From Sphagnum compactum (Eukaryota > Bryophyta > Sphagnopsida > Sphagnales), in assembly GCA_965153455.1 (NCBI GenBank), contig OZ234501.1, positions 7,688,001-7,752,000 of the forward strand: a stretch of 64,000 nt of DNA. The letters are read 5' to 3'. Every line of letters begins with the position of its first letter. Positions within the stretch are counted from its first letter, which is position 1. The notes under the pieces were generated by a model. The model was not told where the DNA came from and did no database searches. It saw only the letters and a program-made list of their open reading frames with translations. A program made the position numbers and the translations under genes. Shown one piece after another: positions 37,209-49,414 of the stretch.

Positions 37209-40200
37209 TTGATTAAGCCAACCTCACAAGGAATTTTGGTTCAAATAATAAAAAAATCTATCAAACCAACTAGTTTTACTGGTTCTATCAAATCTATTGG
37301 ACCTACCAATTTTACCGATTCTACCGGATTTATTGGTGCTATCAAATTTACTAGTTTTATGATATCTATTGGAAATATTGATTCTACAGGAATTATCGAA
37401 AGTTTTTTTATTTTGGAGGATATCACCCAACACCTATTGGAAAGTAAACATACCTTTACCTTGGGCCAACTCTTCAAGATTGCTTCGGATTTGAAACAAT
37501 ATGTTGTTGCCAAGTTTTTTGGAAGAAAAAATATCATTGCAACAAGACCTAATCTAATTATCGCTTTGGTGGCGATTGATCCTCATATGGTTGTGATACA
37601 GGTTCAAGTGGGCAAGAACATTATCGAAGATGTCCATAAAGGATCAAATGTGAAGAGTGAAAACACACTACGAAGGGGCTAAAATTGTTGTGACATTGTA
37701 TTATTTTTTAGGGGTTCCATGTTTGAACTTCAACCGTGTCATTATTATGAAGGATTTTCACAATGTTTTTGCATATTATGGTAGGTCAAAACCCAAATAA
37801 ATCAAATTCCAAATACATTGGTACACTTTTTAATATAAGATGATGTGATGTCAAAATATATTTGTGCCAAAAAAATATACGTCACAACATACTGAAAAAG
37901 ACAAATATACTCAAAAAATGATTTAAATAATTTTTAGTCTTTATGAAACTTGTAATATTTATTAAACATTGTGATTCCATATGGTTGGAATAAGTTTGTG
38001 AGCAATGTGAAAAGTTGATAATTATCATATCACAAATGGGTGTTTTTGGGGGTGATGACCATAAGTATGTGGTAAATTAACATTTTGACAAACTATCATT
38101 TTCAAATGGAAAATAACAAGATATGTGAGGTGCGTCATTTAAAACATTTTTCGGCTGATTAATTTAGACCCAAACCTAATGTAGTCCAAAAACAGAAACA
38201 TGTTTTATTATATTGCATATACCACAAATATACCCATTATTCCTTGAATTTAATTTCTGAAAATTTATTTATCTTTTCAAGTAATATTAAATATCATTGT
38301 TTTTTAAAAATATCAAAATATCAAGCCCAAACACCAAAAGTGAGACCCAAAATTAAATGCAACATGTTTTGCAAAAATATACATTACATACATGTTGTGA
38401 AAGTGCCCAAAGGGCCCCCCCGTACTGTGTTTTCACCTTGAACATCATGATGAAAGAAATCCAAAAATGGTTAAGACTCACCAATCCTAAATTGGCACTC
38501 AATACATTTCAGATGGCAGATCAAACCATCACCAAAATGGTTGGACTCATTAAGGATCTTAAAATCCAAATTCATGGGATCCCATACATTGTGATGTTTG
38601 TGGTAATGAAGAACAATGTTTTGGACTCCACTTAAAGTTGTTAGGCTGACCATGCTTGTGTAATGCACGTGTCACCCACGACTGGGGGAACAATCTGATC
38701 ACCATTGAAAGCAATGGAACAATGCGAACTATCGCTATGACCAAACATTTGGATAGTAATACCAAACATCTTAAGGTTTTGCTATGTTACGATCTAACGA
38801 GAGTCACAAACAAATAAAAAGAAATATTCTTTGTAATAAAACCAGATTTGTTTACAATTGGGACTATTACGTTATCAGAACCGGAAATTTTTAGCGCTGT
38901 AATTTTCAATGCAAAAATCAATACAAAAGATTTTATGTTCAAATTCTTCCATTTTAAGGGACAAATCCAAGTAAATACTAGCCCAGCACACATTGGAGTC
39001 CAAGATTTGGATATTGCACATTGGACATTAACTGAGGATCACCAAGTACGACTCCCCAATCTGGGAACTACCAACAACCTTTAAACAATAAAACTAAATT
39101 CAACATTGGATGGATCGGTTGCTACAAGCAATAAAACCTTACTCCAGGAGTATTATATAAGGACATCTCAAGGGAATTCCACCACGTATTACTCAACATC
39201 CCATCAAACTTGACACAACCATTGCACCTGCTCATAAAAAAAGGTACCGAATGAAGCCAAATTATGTTGCAGTAGTCAAACAAGATATGGATACTAAACC
39301 TTTAAGTGTAAGTGTCATTGCCCCAGTGGAGGAAGTTAGTTGGCTATCGCCAATTGTTGTTGTACCAAAAAAAACGGTAAATTCAAGATCTGTGTGGATT
39401 TTTAACGACTCAATGTTGCAACCAAGAAAGATCCATATCCTTTACCTTTTATTGAAGAGGTTCTAGACAAAGTAGTGAATCATGAAGTTTATTCATTTTT
39501 GGATGGATTTTTCGGTTATCATCAAATTATGATCACCTCCAAAAATAGGTACAAGATTGCATTCATCACCGATTGGGGAACATTCATTTGGGTAGTCATG
39601 CCATTTGGGCTAAAAAATGCTCCACCAACTTATCAACGGGCAGTGAGTATGGTTTTTAAGGACTATCTTTGAATGTTCATGAAACTATTCCTAGATGATT
39701 TTAGCATGTTCAATGATTTAAACACCCATTAACAAAACTATGACTATGTTTTAATAAATATAGAAAATTCAGTATAAGTTTGAACCCCGAAAAATGCATG
39801 TTCTTCAAGCATTCGAATGTCATCGTAGGTTACGTGATATCCAAGGAAGGCAAGCTACTGGATTCAAAGAAAATTTCGGTTATTGTCCACATGCCTACCC
39901 CAAAAACACCTAAGGACATTCAAGTTTTCAATGGCATGGCACAATACTACTAATGTTTCATCAAGGATTTTGCTTTCATTATGGCTCCCATTGCCAAGTT
40001 ATTACGAAAGACATAAGCTTTCGAGTGGACATCAAAGTGCCAATAGGCTTGGGAAAAAATCAAACAACACTACATGGACACACTAATCTTGATTTCACCT
40101 CATTGGGACCTCAAGTTTCATGTTCACACATATGCCTCTAATATGGTAGTTAGGGTTATGCTAGCATAAAACCTTATTGGAAAATGCAACCAACCAATTG

Positions 40201-41788
40201 CCTATGCATCGCGGTTATTCAACAATGTTGAAGGAAATTATACAACGATTGAAAAGGAAGCACTTGCAATGGTGTATGCTTTCCACAAATTCTATCATTA
40301 TTTGTTGAGTAACAAATTCATTTTCTATGTCAACCATATGGCACTGTTATACTTGGTCTGAAAACCTCATGTTATAGGGATAATAACAAGGTGGCTACTT
40401 TTCTTCTTAGAACATGACTTTTCGGTAATTTGTAAGCCAAGGATATCTCACTTTGTGGTGGATGCATTAACCTAGATGCTCGATATCACAGAACAAAATG
40501 GAATACTTGACCAAACAACGAACATTATTATTTTCCTTTTACAACCGGTGTGGTTAGAGGAAATTTTTGAGTACCTCACTATCGAAAAAATTCTAGTTCA
40601 CTACAGTTAAGAACAAAAGAACAAGCTAGCCTTGAAAACTATACATTTTTTTTCGGTACATGGAAAATTATATTGTCAAGGTCAAGACCAAGTTTTTGAA
40701 GCTTTGCCTTAAGATTTAGAAATACCCACAATGCTATAGGAAACGCATGAAGGAATCGGTGGTGGTCATTTCTCATTTGAAATCACAATTTGCAAAATCT
40801 TGGATGTTAAGTATTGGTGGCCCATAATGCACAAGGATACTTTCCAATATTGCCAAGCTTGTGACAACTATCAATGAATGGGGATTTTTATAGAAAATAG
40901 TTGGTAATTTTGTTGCTAGTAGAACCCTTCATGAAGTGGGGATTGGATTTTATCGGCCTAATCAAACCCATTAGTAGGTATATTGGGAACAAATACATTT
41001 TGCCACCAACCAACTACGCCACCAAATGGGTGGAAGCAAAGACATTACGCATCAATATAACGGCTGTGATTAAAAAATTCATATACGAGTTCATTCTCAT
41101 GACGTTTAGCTGTCCATTTACTTAAGTTAATGATCAAGGCATTCACTTCATCAATGATGCCATTGAGATTCTTACAAACCATTTTTTGTCACGACATATG
41201 ACCTTGACCACTTATTACCCGCAAGGCAATGGCCAAACAGAATCCACCAACAAAGTCATTGGTTTGTTTCTTACTAAGTTGGTGAATGAAAACTGCACCA
41301 ATTGGGATAAACACATACACACGGTTTTATATGTTTATTACACAACATTCAAGGTAACCACTAGATACACATTGTTTCAGCTAGTTTATAGCCTTTGCCC
41401 TTTGATGTCAACATAATACCTGTTGCCCACAAGCAATTCACATTTTGATTGAGATTTTTTTCCCATTCGTATTCTCACTAGTCACATGGTAGAATTGGAG
41501 CACTTGGATGAAACTTGCCATGAGGCAATAGATTGGACAAGTACAAGGCAGTGGAACACAATGTTATGGGCTTAACAAAACCACAAAATCAAGACTTTCT
41601 CTATGGAGGACATAGTTCTTTGGTTGCCAAAGGGTAGAAAGGAACACACCGGAAAGTTCAAAAAACGGTGGTTTGGCTCGTATAAAGTACAATATTGTCT
41701 CCCCAATAATATTATACTACTAGTTAACATTGACAAGTTTGAACCAAATCTCATTTGGGTGAACATCAATAAGCTAAAACCTTATTGA
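37209..41788 (+). pseudogene. pol polyprotein remnant: protease, RT, RNase H, integrase
   Basis: Domains in order. The protease region is split by the 784-bp insertion: the left part ends near 37654 (VQVGKNIIEDV) and the right part resumes at 38439 (MADQTITKMVGLIKDLKI). RT runs about 39240-39930, with LSPIVVVPK, HEVYSFLDGFFGYHQI, MPFGLKNAPPTYQRAVS and the catalytic F-L-D-D at 39688-39699. RNase H runs about 40140-40480 (EKEALAMVYAFHKFYHY). The integrase zinc finger lies at about 40745-40880 (GGGHF ... CQACD). The integrase core has D at 40946, D at about 41132 and E at 41240 (YYPQGNGQTESTN). The C-terminal GPY/F-type module is at 41603-41788 (LWLPKGRKEHTGKFKKRWFG). Many in-frame stops (for example TGA at 39670) show it is inactive. 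Confidence 0.9.
37651..38442 (-). mobile_element. Family-D DNA transposon (D1) nested in the protease
   Basis: A 784-bp insertion (37655-38438) with imperfect terminal inverted repeats: GTGAAAACACACTACGAAGG at the left and CCGTACTGTGTTTTCACC at the right. It is flanked by TGAA at 37651-37654 and 38439-38442. Removing the insert and one TGAA leaves the protease frame continuous, which fixes the boundaries. There is no transposase. The superfamily is uncertain because a 4-bp duplication is unusual. A diverged copy lies inverted at 22366-22990. Confidence 0.85.
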
Positions 41789-42286
41789 TATTTGGATAAA
41801 ACTCCTAGAGGACTAGAAGCCACCATCAAAGGGGAAGGAGAGCACAAGGAGGACTTACAAAAAGACTTTCAAGATGGTTTTACCAAAATTTATTCTACAC
41901 CAAAAAACATCATTAATCAAAAACCAGATTTTGGTAACGACTAATTAGAATAGCATATCCCTATTGAACTAGAAATGATTTTCAATCAATTGAATTTCAA
42001 TAGTGACTAACTGAAAAGAAATTTTTTTTATCAAACAGCACCTTTCTAGCAAAAAAATTGGAGATTTTGGTTTAGGTATTGTAAAAACACATTCTGACTT
42101 GGAATCAATTAGTAATAATTTCAGTGTGGAATCTCCAACAAAATATTCCACCATAAAATTGTTTGAGATAGGTTCTGAACATTTCGGCTGAAAATTGATA
42201 CGGAAGAATTTTGGTATGGAATCCACAAAAGGAGATTCCATCACAAAATCGATAATGACAATTTTGTAGAGGGCATCAGGGTAATC
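41789..42286 (+). other. Spacer between integrase and extra ORF
   Basis: Retrotransposon-internal sequence with broken frames; no domain named. Confidence 0.4.
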
Positions 42287-45200
42287 ATGATAGGGTGTTA
42301 TTTCATCCACCCTGCCAAAATGATGTCAAAAGGACAAAAAAAGTTCATCTATACCCATGTTCTGTTTCTTTCTTTTCACTATTGTTATGTTGTTCAAATT
42401 TGTATTGATTTTTTGGTGAAAATGAAAGGGAACATTAACAAAAAGGTGACTGAAAAAGTGAAAAGGAAGGAAAGTCTAGATTCAAAACTAGGAGGTAGTA
42501 AACTTGCATTGAAAATAAACTAAGAAAAGAAGAAAAGAGAGAAGATGGTGGTGACACTTTTCGGTAAGGGAAAGATATTTTTTTCAAAGATGGACAAGTT
42601 TCAACGTTGGATTGTTGGAAGGGACATGGAGTGGGCCAAACATGTCGGCATTTTGGTTTACTCAACATTCAATTATGCCCGATTTGACCATTAGTGAAGG
42701 AATTCCTGCAGGTCATCACCCGCTTCAATTATTTAGACATCCTTGAATCAATTGTCCAACATGTTCCAATTTTCATAACCAAAAAAACAGTGGCTGAAAT
42801 GTTCCATCTACTGAAATCAAGTATCACTAAACTATCTGCCAATTAGTCAGCTAAGGAGAAAGACAAGGAAAGAGAAAAGGAGAAGGAGGCGACCATCTAC
42901 CCAAAAATTGTTTCACCGAAAGCACTTGTTGATTAAGTATGGAAGGTTTCCCTTTTCAAAGCAATGTATGCAGCTAGATTACTGGCATTAATTCAGGTAA
43001 TTTGGTTGAAGGGTAGCTGGCTTAGCTATGTAGCCAAAAATTGATGAGTTTTGTAATCTTGGCCGAACAGGGAATTTAGGTAACATTATGAGAAAATTGA
43101 GTTCGTTGCAACTTGTCCAATGCAACTAAAAAATGTCCAATAAAACTAGATTATAACTAAAAAGTGTTTGTTATAACTAGATTACAATTAGATAGATTAG
43201 TTGCAACGAACATGATTTTCTCATAGTGTAAATTGGGTTGTTGTGGTGTTCAACAATCTTTATAGCAAGTTGTGGAATTTGTCTACATCGACAAAACCCG
43301 AAGTGTATAGAGATAACATCAAATTTGGTGCTGCCCAAGTCGTTGACATCCTATTCTGAAATTGGTTTCTGGTAAAACCAACATCTATAGTACTAGATTC
43401 TAAAGAAGATGAAGGTGTTGCCAGGACACCATCGGAAACTCAGGCTACAAGAGGCAACACAATTTTGAGAGCACATTTTTTATGTGCACCCATTGATTTG
43501 GAGAAGGAGATGGAGGATGTTGAAAAAGTCGGTGGGATGAGTACCCAATCGAAAACCTCATGGCAATCAGAAAATTTGCCAACTTTCTTATTGGCTTTGC
43601 AATCTTGGAATTTGGGGTGGCTTCATCCTAGGAATCCCATACTGTCATCGAAAAAACACACATTCGCAAATTGATCATCGAAAGTGTCTAGTCCAAAGAA
43701 GAAAAGTGCTTAAGACGTGGATCCAAGTCCAATTAAGCCTGCACAACTTTTCAGTGCAAGGACTCCATCGAAATTGAATCCCATGCTAGAAGGTATCAAA
43801 ACCCCTACCATTATTTCTAGTCAATTACATCGTTGGTTAAAGGGAAAAGACATTTTGGTAGGAGAGATATTAGAATTAAATACTCCACTAGATTTTTTTT
43901 TTGGTGGAATTCTACAACATAGCTCAAGGGAGGTAGCCAAAAATCACCGCCCTCTTGACACTTCCTTTTTGGTATGGGGCAAACTTTTTCCTCCTACTAA
44001 ATGGCAATGGCTCCTTTGGTAACATCATCATTGAAATCTTTGGAAGACCATTTGTTTCGTTCTAGGGATTTTGCCCAGACTATGGGCAACATTTCAAAGG
44101 CTTTTCAGTTAGCCACAACCAAAAAGGAAGCAATAGAAAAAGTACCAAAGAAGAGCCTACAAGATGTAGCTAACTTTAAAGGGTAGTTGTAGCAGTTGCA
44201 AATGGCCAACCAATAGGATACCCTAACCATACAACATTTACAATTTGAGCTAGAGATCTTGGAAGGTGCATAGAAGAGGGTGCATGAGTTGGAAACTGAA
44301 AATTCCAATTTTTGGAATGAATTACCAAAACTACATAAGTAGTTTATTGAAATCGGTAAGACTTTGGGTTGAATCAACTCGAAGTATGCTACTTTACAAA
44401 AGACCTTAGAATAAGAGTATGCGAACCAACAAACTATGGAGTTGTTTTTTAGTTTGACCAATAAGTAACTTATAACCATTAAAGTGAACATGGAATGGTT
44501 GGAAAGCCAAAATGAGGTGCTTACCAAAAAAGTAGAAAAACACCAGGTTGAAATGTAACAGGCAACCGAAAAAATTTGGTTGCTACAATAGGACTTAGAA
44601 GATATCTGAAGCAAAATTCAGGCATGGTTCCAAAGGAACTTGAGGCTTTAGAAAAGGAGATGAGGACATTGCGACATAAGGCCAAATTCGTCAATCTTTA
44701 CCCCAATTAAATGGAAGAGTTCGAGCACAACAGTGGGAATTATTCAAGGAACATGTTGGTGAGTTCATTTGGGAGGCATTTGAATCCTATCGAGAAGATG
44801 AAGAAATGTACTAGCTACATTTAGAGAGTTATCAGAAGGTAATGCCTCACTTAATCATGCCCCCTTTTGATTCCAACAAGGCGCAAACACAAACTGGATT
44901 TGCATTTGAATTTAACATGCATAGAAGTGAGGAGTAGAGCAAGGGCAATCGAATGGAGGTTGATTTAGTTGCCACACCAAAATTGCCCCCTACCGAATTG
45001 GAGATGACTTCTGATGCTACATGCATTTCCAGCATTGCATAGGGATTCGGACCTATTCAAGACCCTGCCCTTGTAGGTTTTAATGTGCCTTATGGTGATA
45101 TGAATGTTTCACCATTTTTCGGTACAAGAGTCAAGGATGATAATAAAGTCCTTTTGGTTGGAACTAATATAGATGCAGGGGATTCAACTTAGATACAATT

Positions 45201-45340
45201 GGAAATAATTGTCGCCTTTACTTCTATTGAACCAAGTGCTTCCACCGCACTAGAAGATGTAGGATTAGATGGTAAGGTGGAAGTTGTAGATGTGATAGAG
45301 GTTACAATTATGGAAGAATAATGTAGATAGTTATAGATTG
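42287..45340 (+). pseudogene. Extra 3' ORF of the gypsy element, coiled-coil rich, decayed
   Basis: Plus-strand frames, broken by stops, cover about 3 kb after pol. Around 43230-43330 the frame reads VVVVFNNLYSKLWNLS. At 43465-44186 there are three longer open pieces. From about 44190 to 44640 the translation is rich in E/K/L/Q with heptad-like spacing (ELETENSN, MEWLESQNEVLTKKVEKHQ), suggesting a coiled coil. The end (about 45000-45300) is acidic. I do not recognise a family. Extra ORFs at this position occur in some plant gypsy lineages, sometimes called env-like, but no membrane segment is visible here. A 145-bp MITE interrupts it at 43084. Confidence 0.55.
43081..43231. mobile_element. 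CACTA-type MITE, 145 bp
   Basis: Element 43084-43228 with 29-bp terminal inverted repeats: CATTATGAGAAAATTGAG ... GTTCGTTGCAAC at the left, its inverse ending CTCATAGTG at the right. It is flanked by the 3-bp duplication TAA (43081-43083, 43229-43231). The termini CA(C/T)TATGAGAAAA and 3-bp duplication fit the CACTA superfamily. It is nested in the extra ORF of the gypsy element. Confidence 0.88.
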
Positions 45341-45365
45341 TAATTATGAGGATGTAATCCCAATT

Positions 45366-45379
45366 AGAAAGGGGGATGA
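45366..45379 (+). promoter_or_regulatory. Polypurine tract before the 3' LTR
   Basis: AGAAAGGGGGATGA directly precedes the TGTCAAAGG start of the 3' LTR, the expected plus-strand priming site. Confidence 0.75.
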
Positions 45380-47074
45380 TGTCAAAGGTAGATTTTTTTG
45401 AAACCAAATTATCAAACTATAATCAAAGTTACACCTTATTTGGGCCAAAGGCTTTGTAAGTTATGTTGTGCTTTGCCGTTTTTTAATTGTGCCTGTAGGT
45501 AAAGTCATTTTTCGTAGTTCATCATTAGAGAGATACAATAGACTAAATTTGCTTATTAATGGTCTACAAGTCATATTTTTATTTTCGTTTGCAGGTGTGA
45601 CACTATCTAAACATCATATCTCTTCGCTCGCATATTTGAATTGAAAGCGCTTTGCGCAAAGCAACGCGCCCTTCCTTCTCTATCTTTATTAGTATGTCCC
45701 TCAATCGAAATGCATCAACAATTTTTATATTTTTATCAGATTTTTATGGAAATCAAATTTTCCTTATTGAAATGCATTTACCAACTTTTTTTTACCAAAA
45801 ACCTTGCTACCGAAACCGGATTTTGCTACCAGTTTAGATTGCGTTATATTTAGGACCAATTTTTTTTAATAAGGTTAACTACATGTTCCACCATTTTTTG
45901 ATTGTCTTTCTTAAAGGTACTTAAGGTTCTATACCTTTCAGGACTATACATGGGAATTTTTTTTTGAATAAATTGACTATTTCTTGTCATACTTTTGTAC
46001 ATAGAATTTTATGTGTTGCTTTCTCTTTGTATGTTGTGAGTATTTTGTCTTTTTGTATGCAAGGTCTTTGACGCACTCCTTGGTCCCGGGGTGAACCCAC
46101 TTGAGGGTTCACCAATGTGAAGTTGCGGAAAGTTGGGACCGAAGGGCACGCTCCCAACTTCCAACTCTAGAAAAGGGTAGAGGGTCGAGTTGGAGGCCCC
46201 GGGATTAGACTAGGAAGATGGACTAGTAGATCAAGCACGAATCTGCATACAAAACCAACCACAAATGGGTTAGTTCACATTCGGGAACACCCTTGGGTGT
46301 TGGGACCAGCCACGGGCACTTTGGACTACTTGACTCATCACGGCCCGGACTCGGGGGAAGCCACCACCTTCCCCCCTTATAGTATTCTCTGCAGCTCACC
46401 ACGGAGGCTACATCCAAATGGCACATTTTCTTGGGACTCCCGAAATGGAGTCCCGAAACTGTCCCGGCGGGACTCCTGGAACTTTGAACGGTCATAACTC
46501 CCGATTCCGGAGTCCGATTGCAACGAGGTCTGAACCAAAGTTGTAGCCCTCGTCGAGATCTTTCCAACGCCATGTCGCACTCTCTCAGGCGACGTCGGGA
46601 AAGGTCGATTCCCGACTTTTAGTGGTCGGGAGTCAAACTGCCAGTTTGACTCCCGGCCTTTCTTTTGCCCATAACTTGGGCTGCAGATGTCCGAATGGCC
46701 AATGCGAGGCTATTTTCGATATCTACGTTTCAAGACCTTTCCAATGACACCAAGAACACCTCAATGCAAGGTGTTTTGAGCCTTGCTGTCGAGCTCTAAA
46801 CATTCGGGAGTCCCGGAGGACTCGAAGTCTCCAACTTTTCCAAGTGTTGGGCTTCACCCCCACACTTGGACAAAGTGGGGTTGCGACAGTCTTATTATTT
46901 GTATTTGCTTCAAGTTTGTTTCTGTAGAAAATTTATGAAGTTGTCCTATTAAGATTTGACAATCCCTTTTAATGTTAAAGCTTTTTGCTTACTTAAGAAA
47001 AGAAAAGATTTTTTCCTTTTACTCCCTTATTTTATTTCTTCCAAGACCTGGTAGTACACTGGGTGGCTTTAACA
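45380..47074 (+). repeat. 3' LTR of the gypsy element (interrupted)
   Basis: TG...CA, 1695 bp in total. Without the nested 820-bp solo LTR and its duplicated 5 bp it is about 870 bp. It keeps the ~345-bp stretch missing from the 5' LTR. Confidence 0.88.
46064..46893. mobile_element. Solo LTR of another retrotransposon, 820 bp
   Basis: 46069-46888 starts TGACGCACTCC and ends GGGGTTGCGACA. It is flanked by the direct repeat GTCTT (46064-46068, 46889-46893). A TG...CA unit with a 5-bp duplication and no internal domains is a solo LTR. It is GC- and CpG-rich, unlike everything around it. It contains a strong hairpin at about 46623-46657 (GGTCGGGAGTCAAACTG and its inverse) and an inverted pair CCAAGTGT / ACACTTGG near 46838-46868. 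The strand is undetermined. Confidence 0.92.
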
Positions 47075-47079
47075 TGATA
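47075..47079. other. Target-site duplication TGATA (right)
   Basis: Matches 34094-34098. Confidence 0.85.
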
Positions 47080-49375
47080 TCATGATATATATTTTACATG
47101 CTACCATATTCAAGAGCTAGTTGGCAGTTGCATTTAGGTTATGTAGTAATGTAAATGTGAACTTAAACATCATTGCATCAAGCAATCCTTGCATATATTG
47201 ATTATGACAACAAGTGTTGCAAATGATGTCAAAAGAAACGATAAGATTTTTCAACTAACATTCTAGTGCAACAAACTTTTATGTTTTAAACACAATCCCA
47301 TATTTTAAACATTGCACCAAATTGTGATTCCATGCAAATTGATTAAACATGATTCAAAGTCTTAATGAAACATGGAAAACATCAAAGTTTAAAATATGAA
47401 ATAAATTTTATTGGCTCTACCCATATATAAGGAAGGACTATGCATTGGCTTAAGATATTGGGCCTACAATTTTGGCTCAAACTTGACCCAACGTGTGACT
47501 TACACCTTGAAGATTATGTGTCCCTGTGACAAATGGGCATGTTCAATAAAATTGCATGCATCTAGATAAAAAAATTATAGATCTAATACGGGAATTTTTT
47601 TGTTTTTGTTTGAACCTACCATAAAGGACATACTCATTACATGATGAACTTGTTTGTTTGCTATAGGGAAACCATTTCATGTCACTAAAGAATCCCCAAA
47701 TAAACATGGCCCATATTGTAATATGCCACATTAATCATCACACAAGTTACTAAAATGATGGGTAAAGATGGCGACTTATATTAAAAGGGACCTTGAATTT
47801 GAAGATATTGCATTACATGTTGAAAATAATCACAAAACCCAATGTTATGTATCCTTTTACTCATCATGCCATAAGAAGGGGAAAAAAAAATCAAAACATG
47901 AGATAATGGTAAAAGCCTTCCCAAGTGCAATCTTAAAGAATAAAATGACTAGAGTGGATCAACATTGTGAACCTTGAAATGAACCATCCCAAAAAAAAAC
48001 AAGTTCATTATTCAAGAGTGTGAACTAGAACAAAAGCCCATACAACAACTATGGCACCCAATCCAACCTTCACCCAAGAAATGATTGTGAACATTTAACA
48101 AATGATAGCCCCCATAAAGCATTAGTAGTCTTGATCAACATAATAGAATTGGTCAAAACAATCCCTATCATGCAATGATCATATCATCTTTATGTAACTA
48201 CACATTGCTAATAAAACCATTAATTTCAATGCAATATTAACCTTGATATTTTTGTCACACAATGTAACCATTAGGTAAGTATTGACATGATTCATTACTT
48301 CCATATTGAAGGTGTTCATGAGAGAAAAATGTCAAGACATGAGAATCACCAAGCTAAAAAGACTAGTCAAGCAAATGGGAACATTAGCAATGCTCTAAAT
48401 GCCATAGAAACAAATTGAAACACTCGCAAACAAGGAGTGGTAAAATATGTGATGCACACAATATTACTACCTCACCCTATGGTTAGTTTCATCATTAAAC
48501 AATCCTCCAAGTAGTGAAATGAATATTTGTGAAGTTATGAAGTTGACATGTTGAAAATCATCATAATTATCATAGACTAAACTATAAATAATTTCACTAC
48601 TCATATCACAATATTATAGTAGATGATGAAAATAATAACAATTTCAAAACAAAAAAACGAATTCATTTTTTGAAAATAAATAATTATTCATTTTCTCAAT
48701 GTGGAAATTGACCTTAGGCTACAATAGTGCAAGCACATGGTGACAAAATGCTTGATGAAGTGGAAACTAACATGTTGGAGGCATGAAAAATGTGTTGCAA
48801 ACATTTCTTTTGAATTGTTGTGCTTCAAATTACAAATGAAGTTGTGCAAAAAATCTTGAAATTACAATATTTATTATAATGAAAGTTTTTAAATTTGCAA
48901 TTTGAAAATCCACATAATACTAGTTGTAATTGTGACTAACAAAACTATGGTGGTGATTTCCCTCTTAATGCATTATGGCTTTAAATCTGACAATTTTCCA
49001 AAATGCTTATATGTTCCCATTTTGTGCAATAAGACTAGGGGAAAATGTCAACATGGACACGTTGTTCATATATTCTTCTACCATCAATTTTGTGCACAAA
49101 CTTTTTTATTTTTTCCACCCACCAAGTTTGTAGCAATGTATGATAGTCAATGTTCTATACAATTAAATTAAAAATCTTCATGCAAACGTAAACATGAATC
49201 ACATGACTCCACCTACTTTGTTTTGTTTAAAAATAAACCTTTCCTTTTTGTTGTGTTTATTGACACAAAAAGTGCCTAATAATCACATAAGATGAAAATA
49301 TAAATTGAACATATCATATCAATGCTAGCATATCAATGGCTTTCTGAGATTTTATTCACATATTTTAATTTGCTT

Positions 49376-49378
<3 letters not shown>
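47080..49378. other. AT-rich intergenic DNA, nothing recognised
   Basis: No gene, element ends or RNA genes identified. Confidence 0.45.

Positions 49379-49412
<34 letters not shown>
49379..49412 (+). repeat. (GT)17 microsatellite
   Basis: Perfect GT dinucleotide run of 34 bases. Confidence 0.95.

Positions 49413-49414
<2 letters not shown>

Larger units (their letters stand above)
34099..47074 (+). mobile_element. Ty3/gypsy LTR retrotransposon, decayed, with nested insertions
   Basis: A full-length element of 12976 bp flanked by the 5-bp target duplication TGATA (34094-34098, 47075-47079). The two LTRs begin TGTTGAAGG / TGTCAAAGG and end TTAACA. The domain order gag, protease, RT, RNase H, integrase is that of Ty3/gypsy. 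No chromodomain follows the integrase. An extra coding region of about 3 kb lies between integrase and the 3' LTR, as in some plant non-chromovirus lineages. Every ORF is cut by stops. By eye the aligned parts of the two LTRs are only about four-fifths identical, so the insertion is old. Three younger elements are nested inside. Confidence 0.92.

Noticed and set aside
44105-44614. 169-codon minus-strand frame
   Set aside because: It is antisense to the coiled-coil part of the retrotransposon extra ORF; the sense strand fits the element.
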